Source: Cedecea selenatireducens (GTDB taxonomy: Bacteria; Pseudomonadota; Gammaproteobacteria; Enterobacterales; Enterobacteriaceae). Taken from it: a stretch of 64,000 nucleotides of DNA. The notes under the pieces are model-generated. The model was not told where the DNA came from. It did not search any database and saw nothing but the letters and a program-made list of their open reading frames with translations. The stretch is from the NCBI RefSeq assembly GCF_042138895.1, contig NZ_JBHIKW010000008.1, positions 62,001 through 126,000 of the forward strand, given 5' to 3'. The translations under genes were made by a program, and so were the position numbers. Positions 8,594 through 17,422 of this stretch are shown here, piece by piece (position 1 is the stretch's first letter; each line of letters begins with the position of its first letter).

Positions 8594-9346
8594 TCAGGCG
8601 ACGTTACGTGACTGGCCCGCAAGGTCTGACAACAGGTCGATGTTCTCGATGGTGATGTACTTGCCTTTCACCGCCAGCATACCGCTCTTCTGGAAGCGAC
8701 CCAGCAGGCGACTGATGGTTTCCACCGTCAGGCCGAGGTAGTTACCGATATCGCCACGGGTCATGGTCAGGCGGAACTCACGCGGCGAGAAGCCACGCTG
8801 GGCGAAGCGGCGAGAAAGATTGTAGATAAACGCCGCCAGGCGCTCTTCGGCATTCTTTTTCGACAGCAGCAAAATCATGTCCTGGTCGCCTTTAATTTCG
8901 CCGCTCATCAGGCGCATCATCTGCTGACGCAGGCTTGGCATTTTACCGGACAGATCGTCGAGGGTCTCAAACGGGATTTCACACACCATAGAAGTTTCCA
9001 GCGCCTGAGCGAAGCTCGGGTGATGGCCGGTGCCGATGGCGTCGAAGCCAACCAGGTCACCCGCCAGGTGGAAACCGGTGATTTGCTCATCGCCCTGCTC
9101 GGTAATGGTGTAGCTTTTGATGGTGCCGGAGCGAATAGCGTACAGCGATTTCAGTTCATCACCCGCTTTAAACAGGGTTTGTCCCTTTTGAATCGGCTTT
9201 TTACGCTCGATGATATTATCAAGCTGATCGAGTTCATGCTCATTAAGCGTGAAGGGGATGCATAATTGGCTGATGCTGCAATCCTGGCAATGGATAGCAC
9301 AACCGCCAGACTGAATTCGTCGAATAATACGCTTTTCAGGGATCAT
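8594..9346 (-). CDS. fnr: FNR, oxygen-sensing global regulator
   Basis: CRP/FNR-family activator/repressor of anaerobic metabolism, 250 aa as in E. coli. The N-terminal [4Fe-4S] ligands Cys20, Cys23 and Cys29 are visible in GGCAIHCQDCSISQLC, and a later Cys lies in SMVCEIPFETL. A cyclic-nucleotide-like fold and dimer helix follow. The C-terminal HTH carries LTVETISRLLGRFQ with the E..SR recognition residues. The start at MIPEKRIIRR is preferred over an upstream in-frame ATG (9388) on family length. An FNR box overlaps the promoter, as expected for autorepression. Confidence 0.98.
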   Translation of the reverse strand: MIPEKRIIRRIQSGGCAIHCQDCSISQLCIPFTLNEHELDQLDNIIERKKPIQKGQTLFKAGDELKSLYAIRSGTIKSYTITEQGDEQITGFHLAGDLVGFDAIGTGHHPSFAQALETSMVCEIPFETLDDLSGKMPSLRQQMMRLMSGEIKGDQDMILLLSKKNAEERLAAFIYNLSRRFAQRGFSPREFRLTMTRGDIGNYLGLTVETISRLLGRFQKSGMLAVKGKYITIENIDLLSDLAGQSRNVA

Positions 9347-9365
9347 AGATATGCTCGGACCGTAA

Positions 9366-9379
9366 TTGATATTGGTCAA
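9366..9379 (-). promoter_or_regulatory. FNR box upstream of fnr
   Basis: TTGATATTGGTCAA, a good match to the TTGAT-N4-ATCAA consensus with one mismatch in the right arm, 20 bp before the fnr start. Negative autoregulation of fnr through such a site is known in E. coli. Confidence 0.8.
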
Positions 9380-9489
9380 TTTTAACATCTTTTTTGCGAT
9401 CAGGTAAGTCTGGCAGAACGCTATCCGGACAATAATAAAGGTAGGGGGCTAAAAAAAGGCCGTCATCTTGTTGAATTCACTAAAACATT

Positions 9490-9530
9490 AAAGTGCAGCG
9501 ACTCCGTTTCGGAATAAATAGCCGCACTTT
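9490..9530 (-). terminator. Putative ogt terminator with nested stems
   Basis: AAAGTGC / GCACTTT arms (9490-9496, 9524-9530) enclose an inner TCCG-TTT-CGGA hairpin. On the minus strand a T-rich ATGTTTTAG follows. It begins 9 bp past the ogt stop. Confidence 0.5.
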
Positions 9531-9539
9531 TGGCAACTT

Positions 9540-10055
9540 CTACAGTAATAAATAGCCTTCGTGGCGCAGCAGCCACTCTTTCCGCGCCACGCCGCCCGCG
9601 TAGCCAGTCATCGTCCCGTTACGGCCGATAACGCGATGGCAGGGCACCACGATACTGACCGGGTTTGAGCCGTTAGCGGCGCCGACAGCGCGTGCCGCTC
9701 CGGCCCGGCCCAGCTGCTCCGCAAGCTGCCCGTAATGCATCACTCGCCCGCAGGGAATATCACGCAGAGCTTGCCAAACCTGACGCTGGAAATCCGTGCC
9801 TGCGGTGGCCGTAGGCAGAGCATCAATTACCGCCAGGTCGCCCGCAAAGTAATCGCGTAGCTTATCGCTCAGTCCATTCGGGTTTCGGCTGCTAACGCGT
9901 TGAAAACCTTGCGCACCATAATGAATGTTGAGCAGCTGTGCCATGCGATCGCTATGTTCTTCCCACTCCACGGCCCGAAGCCTGAACTGCTCATCGCACA
10001 GGATCCACAGCGGCCCAACAGGCGTGTCAATTTTATCTTCCAATATCGTCAGCAC
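9540..10055 (-). CDS. ogt: Methylated-DNA--protein-cysteine methyltransferase Ogt
   Basis: Suicide DNA-repair protein that moves alkyl groups from O6-alkylguanine or O4-alkylthymine to its own cysteine. 171 aa, the E. coli length. The acceptor Cys139 lies in the signature VVPCHRVIG, preceded by the helix-turn-helix segment GQLAEQLGRAGAARAVG with the arginine finger. It follows fnr in the E. coli order, but here smrA comes next where E. coli has the abg genes. Confidence 0.97.
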   Translation of the reverse strand: MLTILEDKIDTPVGPLWILCDEQFRLRAVEWEEHSDRMAQLLNIHYGAQGFQRVSSRNPNGLSDKLRDYFAGDLAVIDALPTATAGTDFQRQVWQALRDIPCGRVMHYGQLAEQLGRAGAARAVGAANGSNPVSIVVPCHRVIGRNGTMTGYAGGVARKEWLLRHEGYLLL

Positions 10056-10498
10056 GGCATAACTCCGTTTTTATTGCGGGTTCAGGCCGATGTCCGGCCC
10101 CTTTGCAGGCTGAAAAGATAGCATGCGTTCAACGATAGCAGCCAGACCCCAAAAGGATTAACGCCGCGGAGTAATATGCAGGCAGAAAAAGAATCCAACG
10201 ATAATAACGATCAATGGCATCGGAAAACCCATTATCTCCTGACCGACCGTTGAGCCGAAATAGCGTCATCCGGGCAGCCTGATTGCGGCGGTGATTATTT
10301 TCCAATGCAGATAATAATAATTGCTATTGCGGTTATTTGATTCACGTTTTTTTAACGCAAATGCAAAGTATTTATTTTTTAAAAAAACAGTGGCGCAAAT
10401 AATGCGCCGGGTTTACGAAATGAAGCCTGGCATTATCCCCGTTGAGCCCTACGCAGGGCGAGGTTATAGTAGCCGCAGATAACACCGGAGGATTGACC
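10056..10498. other. 443-bp intergenic region between divergent ogt and smrA
   Basis: No ORF with coding character. E. coli carries abgTBA, abgR and the sRNA gene mcaS in this interval; I see none of them. Contents: the smrA promoter near 10442-10470 and a GGCGCA / TGCGCC hairpin (10392-10408), which on the minus strand is followed by ACTG and seven T, a terminator-like structure without an obvious gene. Confidence 0.5.
10442..10470 (+). promoter_or_regulatory. Putative sigma-70 promoter of smrA
   Basis: -35 TTGAGC (10442-10447) and -10 TATAGT (10465-10470) with an exact 17-bp spacer, placing transcription start about 22 bp before the GTG start codon. Confidence 0.65.
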
Positions 10499-11062
10499 GT
10501 GAACCTTGACGACAAATCGCTGTTTCTTGACGCCATGGAGGATGTCAAACCGCTGAAAAACTGCGCAGACAGCCAGTGGATCAAACCTCAGAAAGAGAAC
10601 GTTGCTGCAAAGCCGGATCCCACCCAGCTCGACAACTTTCTCACCACCGATTTTTTGGAAATCATCCCCCTCGACACGCCGCTTGAGTACAAGCGTGAAG
10701 GCTTACAGAACGGCGTGCTGGACAAGCTCAGGCTCGGAAAATACGGCCAGCAGGCCAGTCTCAATCTGATTCGCCAGCCCGTTGAACGCTGTCGACAACT
10801 GCTCTTTTCCTACGTCATGCAGGCGAAACAGGATGGCCTGCGTAATCTGCTGATCGTTCACGGCAAAGGGCGAGAAGATAAATCCCATGCCAACGTGGTG
10901 CGCAGTTTCCTTGGGCGCTGGCTGGCCGAGTTTGACGAGGTTCAGGCTTTTTGCGTGGCGATGCCGCACCACGGCGGCAGCGGGGCCTGCTATGTTGCTT
11001 TAAAAAAATCAGAGCAGGCTAAACTGGAAACGTGGGAAAAACACGCCAAACGCAGCCGTTAA
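10499..11062 (+). CDS. smrA: SmrA, Smr-domain DNA endonuclease
   Basis: 187 aa when read from GTG at 10499, equal to E. coli SmrA (YdaL). The start is supported by a strong SD GGAGGA (10487-10492) six bases upstream; a longer ATG reading from 10442 would overlap the promoter. The Smr domain occupies roughly residues 85-185, with the hallmark LLIVHGKGREDKSHANVVRS and the later HHGGSGACYVAL. Smr proteins of this type nick or bind DNA; the physiological role is poorly defined. Confidence 0.94.
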   Translation: MNLDDKSLFLDAMEDVKPLKNCADSQWIKPQKENVAAKPDPTQLDNFLTTDFLEIIPLDTPLEYKREGLQNGVLDKLRLGKYGQQASLNLIRQPVERCRQLLFSYVMQAKQDGLRNLLIVHGKGREDKSHANVVRSFLGRWLAEFDEVQAFCVAMPHHGGSGACYVALKKSEQAKLETWEKHAKRSR

Positions 11063-11064
11063 GG

Positions 11065-11091
11065 CCGTAGCCGCAGAGATTGCGGCTACGG
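11065..11091. terminator. Bidirectional hairpin between smrA and ydcI
   Basis: Perfect 11-bp stem CCGTAGCCGCA / TGCGGCTACGG with a 5-nt loop, between convergent genes. Only short T runs follow on either side, so termination strength is uncertain. Confidence 0.65.
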
Positions 11092-11094
11092 TTC

Positions 11095-12018
11095 TCAGGC
11101 CGGCATCGATTTACGAATTGAAGACAGCAAAATCTGTGCGGCCGTTGAAAGCGGGGTGTCCACGCGCGTCAGAATACCGATAGGCTCTCCGACGCCCGGA
11201 ATGGGGACGGGGAGGGCAGTCAGCGTGCCCTGTCGCAAATCATCCTTCACCGCACCTGACGGCACAAACCAGACGTAGTTGTACTCCACGGTGAGCTGGC
11301 GTGAGAGAGAAGCGGAAAGCGTCTCAACGCAGGTCGCGGGCAGCTTACAGCCCTGTGAAGCAAGCAAAGACTCCGCGTTGTCGCGCGGCACCGTGCCCTG
11401 AGGTGAAACCACCGCAGGCCATTCCATCACCCGGCTCAGGGTAATATTTTCATGCAGCAGCGGGTGATTAGGGCGCACGACCAGCTTGAGGGACTCGAGG
11501 AACAGCAGTTCATAGTTAAGGCCGGTCATCAGCTCAGGATCGGACATTCGCCCAATCCCCAGGTCCAGCTCGCCGGACTTCAGCCCCGCCAGCAGCATGG
11601 TGTTATTCATCGTGCCAACCTGGAGCGTGACGTCGCTCTGATGCTTATGAAACTCTCCGATAACCGCCGGTAAAATGCCCAGGGCCGCAGTAGGAAGCGC
11701 GCCAATGCGCACGACATCAGAAGGCCTGTCCTCTTTTCTAATAAACGACTGTCCGGCATGGTTCAGGGCATCAAGCACTTTTACCGCATGGGTTAAAAAC
11801 TGCTCGCCCGTCAGGGTTAGCTGGGCCCCCAGCCGCCCGCGTTCGAACAGGCGGGTACCGGTCAGCTGTTCCAGCTCGTTGAGGGTTTTGGAGAGAGCCG
11901 GCTGGCTCAGGTTAAGGGTTTCAGCCGCGCGACCCAGGGTTCCCTGCTGAGCGACGGCTACGAAAGTATGCAAATGGCGCAAGCGAATGCGCTGATTGAA
12001 GAGACCGTTTTTTTCCAT
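11095..12018 (-). CDS. ydcI: LysR-family regulator YdcI
   Basis: 307 aa from the ATG at 12018, matching E. coli YdcI (MEKNGLFNQRIRLRHLHTFV). An in-frame upstream ATG at 12087 would add 23 residues the family lacks. The HTH is at about residues 14-75 (TLGRAAETLNLSQPALSKTL) and the effector-binding domain follows. YdcI is a conserved regulator tied to stress and acid phenotypes. It is divergent from ydcJ, and the intergenic region holds a dyad of the T-N11-A type. Confidence 0.94.
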   Translation of the reverse strand: MEKNGLFNQRIRLRHLHTFVAVAQQGTLGRAAETLNLSQPALSKTLNELEQLTGTRLFERGRLGAQLTLTGEQFLTHAVKVLDALNHAGQSFIRKEDRPSDVVRIGALPTAALGILPAVIGEFHKHQSDVTLQVGTMNNTMLLAGLKSGELDLGIGRMSDPELMTGLNYELLFLESLKLVVRPNHPLLHENITLSRVMEWPAVVSPQGTVPRDNAESLLASQGCKLPATCVETLSASLSRQLTVEYNYVWFVPSGAVKDDLRQGTLTALPVPIPGVGEPIGILTRVDTPLSTAAQILLSSIRKSMPA

Positions 12019-12397
12019 AGCCGATGTTAAAAACAGTCCGGCTTCGCTGACAAGCTTTGGTGTTGAATTTTGATAACCTGATTGCAAAATATCATTAACA
12101 TTTGGCTATGACTAAGCGCATAACAGATTTAAATCAGAGGAGATTTTTCCGGTGCGGGTGCAGCTAATGCTCTGAAAAGTGACGCCGATCGGCAGATTTG
12201 CGCGTTGCCTGTTTTAGTTAATTTTTTGTTAATTTATACTCGTGGGGATGGCCATTCTTCATAACACGATGTTATGTAATGTGCTGAAAAAATTACTTTT
12301 TAGGCGCTGCAAAGCAGATCACAAAATGGAAATTCTTCCTGATAAGTGATCCACCAGGCTCTACGCTTTCAGCACTATCCACTGGAGGCATGACATC
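12019..12397. other. 379-bp divergent region between ydcI and ydcJ
   Basis: AT-rich, no ORF. It carries the LysR-type dyad at 12260-12276 and a purine-rich SD (CTGGAGG) just before ydcJ. No other structure stood out. Confidence 0.45.
12260..12276. promoter_or_regulatory. Putative YdcI (LysR-type) binding dyad
   Basis: CATAACACGATGTTATG: 7-bp arms CATAACA / TGTTATG around CGA, containing the LysR T-N11-A core. It lies 121 bp before ydcJ and about 240 bp from ydcI, a sensible site for the divergently encoded regulator. Confidence 0.5.
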
Positions 12398-13741
12398 ATG
12401 GCGAACACCCTCACGGCCGATGAGATTCGGGACAAATTTTCGCAAGCTATGTCGGCGATGTACCAGCAAGAAGTTCCGCAGTACGGCACCTTACTGGAGC
12501 TTGTGGCCGATGTGAACCTGGCGGTGCTGGAACACGATCCTGAACTGCATCAGCAACTGGAAAACGCCGACGAGCTGGCCAGGCTTAGCGTGGAACGTCA
12601 CGGTGCCATTCGCGTTGGCAAAGCCGAAGAGCTGGCGGTATTAAAGCGGATTTTTGCGGTCATGGGCATGCATCCGGTGGGCTACTATGACCTGTCCCAG
12701 GCCGGGGTGCCGGTGCATTCTACCGCCTTCCGCCCGATTGATGATCAGGCGCTGGCCCGCAACCCCTTCCGCGTGTTTACCTCTCTGCTGCGCCTCGAGC
12801 TGATTGATAACCCGGAACTCAGGGCGCGTGCCGCCGCGATTCTGGCTCAACGTGACATTTTTACTCCACGCTGCCGTGAGATGCTGGATCTTCATGATAA
12901 GCAGGGCAGTTTTAGCGAAGATGAGGCCAATATATTCGTGGCCGAAGCGCTGGAAACCTTCCGCTGGCATCAGCACGCCACGGTGGATGCCGACACCTAT
13001 CGCGCTCTGCACGACGAACATCGCCTGATTGCCGACGTAGTTTGCTTCCGTGGCTGCCACATCAACCATCTCACGCCCCGCACGCTGGACATCGATCGCG
13101 TGCAGTCCCTGATGCCGGAACGCGGCATCACGCCAAAAGCCATTATTGAAGGCCCGCCTCGCCGTGAGCGACCCATTCTGCTTCGCCAGACCAGCTTTAA
13201 AGCGCTGGAAGAGCCTATTTTGTTTGCCGGCGAGCACCACGGTACGCACACCGCGCGTTTTGGGGAAATCGAGCAGCGTGGCGTCGCGCTGACGCCTAAA
13301 GGCCGGGCGCTGTACGACGAGCTGCTGCTGGAAGCAGGCAACGGCACCGACAACCTTAGCCATCAGCATCACCTGCAGGAAGTGTTCAGCCGCTTCCCGG
13401 ACAGCGATGCGCTGCTGCGCCGTCAGGGGCTGGCCTATTTTCGCTATCGCCTGACGCCGGTGGGCGACATGCACCGCCAGTCCATCAAACCGGGCGACGA
13501 TCCACAGCTGCTTATCGAGCGCGGGTGGCTTGTCGCGCAGCCGATAGTTTATGAAGACTTCCTGCCGGTCAGCGCTGCGGGCATTTTCCAGTCGAACCTG
13601 GGCAGCGACGGCGGGCACCGGCAGCACGGTCATTCCAGCCGGCAGGAATTCGAAGAGGCGCTCGGCACGGCGGTTACCGACGAATTTAGCCTTTATCAAC
13701 AGGCGGAAGATCGCAGTAAACGGCGTTGCGGTTTGCTGTAA
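12398..13741 (+). CDS. ydcJ: YdcJ, DUF1338 / 2-oxoadipate dioxygenase-decarboxylase family (HglS-like)
   Basis: 447 aa, the E. coli YdcJ length. Members of this family (for example HglS of Pseudomonas putida) are Fe(II) enzymes converting 2-oxoadipate to D-2-hydroxyglutarate. Candidate metal ligands are His68 in VERHGAIRVGK, a histidine in FRGCHINHLTPR and the Glu in ARFGEIEQRG. No other lysine-catabolism gene is present in the window, so the in vivo substrate here is open. An SD (GGAGG) precedes the ATG. Confidence 0.9.
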   Translation: MANTLTADEIRDKFSQAMSAMYQQEVPQYGTLLELVADVNLAVLEHDPELHQQLENADELARLSVERHGAIRVGKAEELAVLKRIFAVMGMHPVGYYDLSQAGVPVHSTAFRPIDDQALARNPFRVFTSLLRLELIDNPELRARAAAILAQRDIFTPRCREMLDLHDKQGSFSEDEANIFVAEALETFRWHQHATVDADTYRALHDEHRLIADVVCFRGCHINHLTPRTLDIDRVQSLMPERGITPKAIIEGPPRRERPILLRQTSFKALEEPILFAGEHHGTHTARFGEIEQRGVALTPKGRALYDELLLEAGNGTDNLSHQHHLQEVFSRFPDSDALLRRQGLAYFRYRLTPVGDMHRQSIKPGDDPQLLIERGWLVAQPIVYEDFLPVSAAGIFQSNLGSDGGHRQHGHSSRQEFEEALGTAVTDEFSLYQQAEDRSKRRCGLL

Positions 13742-13782
13742 ACGCGTTACCCTGCTGGGATATCAGTTACAAGGAACAGCAG

Positions 13783-15285
13783 ATGGAACACGTTGTTAAC
13801 GTTGCTCAGGGTCAACTGAGCGGCGTCCTGCAGGGGGATATTGCGGTGTATCGCGGTATTCCCTTTGCCGCTCCTCCCACCGAAAACCTGCGCTGGCGAG
13901 CGCCACAGCCGCCTGAGAGCTGGCCAGGCGTTCGCGTCGCCGATACCTTCGCCCCGGCCTGTTGGCAAAGCCTGGAGTACTGCAAGGCGGTCGGCGGCGG
14001 CGATCCCGGCCAGTTCTCGGAAGATTGCCTCTACCTCAATATCTGGACGCCAGCCCGACGCGACGACAAACCGCTGTCCGTCATGGTCTGGCTGCACGGC
14101 GGCGGTTACACCATCGGGGCCGGTTCGCTGCCGCCTTACGATGGCGCGGCGCTGGCCTCGCGCGGCGTTGTATTAGTGACGGTGAACTATCGCCTCGGGC
14201 ACCTGGGCTTTTTTGCGCATCCTGCGCTGGACGAAGAAAACCCGGATGGCCCGGTTCATAATTTCGCCTTACTCGATCAGATAGCCGCGCTGAAATGGGT
14301 GAAAGAAAATATTGCCGCTTTTGGCGGTGATGCCGCCAGCGTGACGCTGTTTGGCGAATCAGCGGGGGCACGCAGCGTGCTCTCGCTGCTGGCTTCGCCA
14401 TTAGCCAGCGGGCTTTTCCACAAAGGCATAGTTCAAAGCGCCTATACCTTGCCGGACGTCGATCGCCGCAAGGCCCTCAGACGTGGGGTGGCGGTGGCTG
14501 AACATTTTGGGCTGCAAAATGCCAGCGCCGAAGCGCTGCGCTCGCTTCCCGCCGACGAGCTGTGGGCTCTGGAGGCTCCGCTGAACATCGGCCCGACGCC
14601 CATTAGCGGCGATATCGTTCTGCCCGAACCGATGCTGGATGTTTTCTTTGCCGGGCGACAGCACCGCATGCCGCTGATGGTCGGCAGCAACAGCGACGAA
14701 GCGAGCGTGCTGAGCTACTTCGGCATAGATCCCGCCGGGCAGGTTGAGCTGCTGCGTCGGGAAAAGCGTTTTGGCCTGGGCCTGATAAAATTGCTTTATC
14801 CGGGCGTTAAAGGGGACGCTGAACTGGGGCGGCAGGTATGCCGGGATATGGCGTTTACGACGTCAGGATTTGTGGTGATGCAGGCGCAGCAGCGCGTCGG
14901 TCAGCCCTGCTGGCGCTACTATTTTGACTACGTGGCAGAGGCCGAGCGAGAAACCTACGCCAACGGCACCTGGCACGGCAACGAAGTGGCGTATGTCTTT
15001 AACACGCTGCAGCTCTCCCCGCCGGCCAGCGAATATGTGAATGAACGGGACCTGCAGTTTGCGGCGCACGTCGGTGACTACTGGGTAAGTTTTGCCCGCA
15101 GTGCCGGAGCGCACAGCAAATCGCTACCCGGGCCGGTCAACTGGCCCGCCTGCACCAAAGGGCGGGATCGTACGCTGCGTCTGGGCGTGCACCTGCGGGC
15201 GAAATTTAAGGTGGAAAATCGCTTTATGCGCATGAGGATGCAGCTGTTTAAGCGGGTGATGAAACACCACGTCAGCCTGGACTGA
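13783..15285 (+). CDS. Type-B carboxylesterase (para-nitrobenzyl esterase family)
   Basis: 500-aa alpha/beta hydrolase, cytoplasmic by the lack of a signal peptide. The oxyanion-hole motif HGGGY is at 105-109, nucleophile Ser193 in GESAGA, and probable acid Glu306 (SNSDEAS) and His398 (GTWHGNE) complete the triad. The start at MEHVVNVAQG follows an AAGGAAC SD; an upstream in-frame ATG at 13726 lies inside ydcJ and adds residues without family support. It sits 41 bp after ydcJ, so the two may be cotranscribed. Its 3' end overlaps the convergent LysR gene by 14 bp. Substrate unknown. Confidence 0.9.
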   Translation: MEHVVNVAQGQLSGVLQGDIAVYRGIPFAAPPTENLRWRAPQPPESWPGVRVADTFAPACWQSLEYCKAVGGGDPGQFSEDCLYLNIWTPARRDDKPLSVMVWLHGGGYTIGAGSLPPYDGAALASRGVVLVTVNYRLGHLGFFAHPALDEENPDGPVHNFALLDQIAALKWVKENIAAFGGDAASVTLFGESAGARSVLSLLASPLASGLFHKGIVQSAYTLPDVDRRKALRRGVAVAEHFGLQNASAEALRSLPADELWALEAPLNIGPTPISGDIVLPEPMLDVFFAGRQHRMPLMVGSNSDEASVLSYFGIDPAGQVELLRREKRFGLGLIKLLYPGVKGDAELGRQVCRDMAFTTSGFVVMQAQQRVGQPCWRYYFDYVAEAERETYANGTWHGNEVAYVFNTLQLSPPASEYVNERDLQFAAHVGDYWVSFARSAGAHSKSLPGPVNWPACTKGRDRTLRLGVHLRAKFKVENRFMRMRMQLFKRVMKHHVSLD

Positions 15286-16123
15286 GCAGCTCATTGCAAA
15301 ACCCCTCGAGCCCGGCGGCATGTTCGCTGTCGGGTTTTACCGCCAGCCGGTAACCTGCGCCGGTTTTCACGCTACCGGCAAACGGTCGCACCAGCCGTCC
15401 GGTCCGAATATCTTCGGCAACCAGCGTTTCGTCGGCTATCGCAATGCCAAACCCCTGAATAGCCGCGCTGATGGCAAGATCCATCGTGTCGAAGTGCTGA
15501 TTTTTAGTCATGGCCTGCCACGGTGCGGGGTTATCTGAAAGCCACAGCGACCAGTCGGTACGATCGCGGGTTGGGTGCAAAAAGGTTAATCGCTCCCAGC
15601 CACTCGCGTGTTGCGGCAGCAGTCCCTGGCTGATGACCGGGGTCAGGGCTTCTTCAAACAGCAGCGTGCCGCTCCTGGCCTGCTGGCCAAACACAATTGC
15701 GGCGTCAAACGGCTCATTTTTGAAATTGACGCCGTGCTCAACGGTGGTGGTCAGCGCCACCTGTATTTCCGGCATACGCTGTTCAAGCTGGATGAGTCTG
15801 GGCACCAGCCAGCGCATGGCGCAGGTGGGGGCCTTGAGCCGGATAATTTCAGGCTTATGGCATGCGCGGTCTGCCACGTCCAGCAGCCTGTTGAAGGCGC
15901 TCTGCAGGTCAGGGAGAAGGGCGCTGCCCTGAGGCGTAAGACGCAGCCCACGCGCGTGGCGTTCAAAAAGCGCAAAGCCAAACCACTGTTCCAGCGCGGC
16001 AATTTTGCGGCTGACCGCGCCTTGAGTCAGGCACAGCTCTTTCGCCGCTCTGGTGAGGTTCAGGTGCCTGGCGGTGACCAGGAAAGCATCGAGGGTATTA
16101 AGGGGGAAATTACGCCGGGTCAT
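15272..16123 (-). CDS. LysR-family regulator (GcvA/AmpR-like), divergent from an aminotransferase
   Basis: 283 aa from MTRRNFPLNTL, chosen because GGAG lies eight bases upstream; longer in-frame readings up to 16327 add low-complexity residues. The HTH (LNLTRAAKELCLTQGAVSRKI, split over residues 20-40) is of the GcvA type, with Trp/Phe in the linker EQWFGFALFERH. The divergent neighbour is a PLP aminotransferase 118 bp away, with an intervening dyad, so it likely controls that operon. Confidence 0.88.
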   Translation of the reverse strand: MTRRNFPLNTLDAFLVTARHLNLTRAAKELCLTQGAVSRKIAALEQWFGFALFERHARGLRLTPQGSALLPDLQSAFNRLLDVADRACHKPEIIRLKAPTCAMRWLVPRLIQLEQRMPEIQVALTTTVEHGVNFKNEPFDAAIVFGQQARSGTLLFEEALTPVISQGLLPQHASGWERLTFLHPTRDRTDWSLWLSDNPAPWQAMTKNQHFDTMDLAISAAIQGFGIAIADETLVAEDIRTGRLVRPFAGSVKTGAGYRLAVKPDSEHAAGLEGFCNELLSPG

Positions 16124-16165
16124 AACGCTCTCCGCTGAGCTATGCATTTTTTGCATGGCTATTAT

Positions 16166-16183
16166 GACAACAATTCGATTGTC
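16166..16183. promoter_or_regulatory. Dyad between LysR and aminotransferase genes
   Basis: GACAACAATTCGATTGTC: outer arms GACAA / TTGTC and an inner CAAT-TCG-ATTG. It is centred in the 118-bp divergent intergenic region and is a candidate operator for the LysR protein. Confidence 0.45.
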
Positions 16184-16241
16184 GTGGCAATCGCATCCGG
16201 ATTGAATAGTTATGCACATCGCATAATGTTCAGGAGCGGCT

Positions 16242-17411
16242 ATGGCCATGCAAACCCCGGTACAACATCGTTCAAAATTACCGGACGTAGGAACCACGAT
16301 TTTCACGGTGATCGGCCAGCTTTCCACGCAGCACCAGGCGATAAACCTTTCTCAGGGCGCGCCAAACTTTCCCTGCGACCCGAAATTAATTGCCGGCGTC
16401 ACCAAAGCGATGCAGGAAGGGCATAACCAGTACGCCCCGATGACCGGCCTGGCCTCCCTGAAGCAGCTTATTGCTGAAAAAGTGCTGAGCCTTTACGGCT
16501 CAAGCTATAACCCCGCCGATGAAGTGCTGGTGACCGCCAGCGCCAGCGAGGGGCTCTATTCCGCCATCAGCGGGCTGGTGCATCCCGGCGACGAGGTTAT
16601 CTACTTTGAGCCTTCTTTTGACAGCTACGCGCCAATAGTTCGCCTGCAGGGCGCCACGCCGGTTGCGCTGAAGCTGAACCTGCCGGACTTCACCATTAAC
16701 TGGGATGAAGTCCGGGCGGCTATCACCCCGCGCACGCGCATGATTATCGTCAACACGCCGCATAACCCAAGCGGGCAAGTGTTCAGCGCCCATGACCTCG
16801 AGATGCTGGCGGCTCTAACCCGTCATACCGACATCGTTATCCTGTCTGATGAAGTGTACGAACACATCGTGTTTGACGGCAAAAAGCATCACGGCATGGC
16901 GACTCACCCGCAGCTTGCCGAGCGCAGCGTGATTGTGTCGTCCTTCGGCAAAACCTTCCACGTGACCGGCTGGCGCGTGGGTTACTGCCTGGCGCCAGCG
17001 GCGTTAATGGATGAAATCTGCAAGGTGCATCAGTTCCTGATGTTCTCTGCCGATACGCCGATGCAGTACGCCTTTGCTGACTATATGAGCGACCCGCAAA
17101 CATATCTCTCGCTGGCGGCGTTTTATCAGCGCAAGCGTGATTTAATGCAGTCTCTGCTGGCCGAATCGCCGTTTGAACTGCTGCCGAGCGGCGGGTCATT
17201 CTTCCTGCTGGCCCGCTTCGGGCACTTCAGCGATGAGTCCGACAGCGAAATGGTGAAGCGGCTGATTACCGACTATGGCGTGGCGACGATTCCGCTTTCC
17301 GCGTTTTATACCGACGGTACCGATAACAACATTATCCGGCTCTCATTTGCTAAAGATGAAGCCACATTACGGGCGGGCGCGCAGGCGCTGTGCCGGGTTA
17401 AGCCACGCTGA
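16242..17411 (+). CDS. PLP-dependent aminotransferase, methionine aminotransferase (YbdL) type
   Basis: 389-aa fold-type I aminotransferase (E. coli YbdL 386 aa). The substrate arm motif GAPNFPCDP, the Asn of NTPHNPSG, the Asp/Tyr of LSDEVYEHIV and the Schiff-base Lys237 in SSFGKTFHVTGWRVGY are all present. YbdL prefers methionine, histidine and aromatic amino acids. It starts an apparent operon with the amino-acid-binding protein (next start 11 bp after its stop), hinting at transamination of an imported amino acid. GGAG precedes the ATG. Confidence 0.9.
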   Translation: MAMQTPVQHRSKLPDVGTTIFTVIGQLSTQHQAINLSQGAPNFPCDPKLIAGVTKAMQEGHNQYAPMTGLASLKQLIAEKVLSLYGSSYNPADEVLVTASASEGLYSAISGLVHPGDEVIYFEPSFDSYAPIVRLQGATPVALKLNLPDFTINWDEVRAAITPRTRMIIVNTPHNPSGQVFSAHDLEMLAALTRHTDIVILSDEVYEHIVFDGKKHHGMATHPQLAERSVIVSSFGKTFHVTGWRVGYCLAPAALMDEICKVHQFLMFSADTPMQYAFADYMSDPQTYLSLAAFYQRKRDLMQSLLAESPFELLPSGGSFFLLARFGHFSDESDSEMVKRLITDYGVATIPLSAFYTDGTDNNIIRLSFAKDEATLRAGAQALCRVKPR

Positions 17412-17422
17412 TAGAGGTCATG

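Noticed and set aside
12641..13699. 352-aa open frame on the minus strand
   Set aside because: Antisense to ydcJ with no SD and no recognisable domain.
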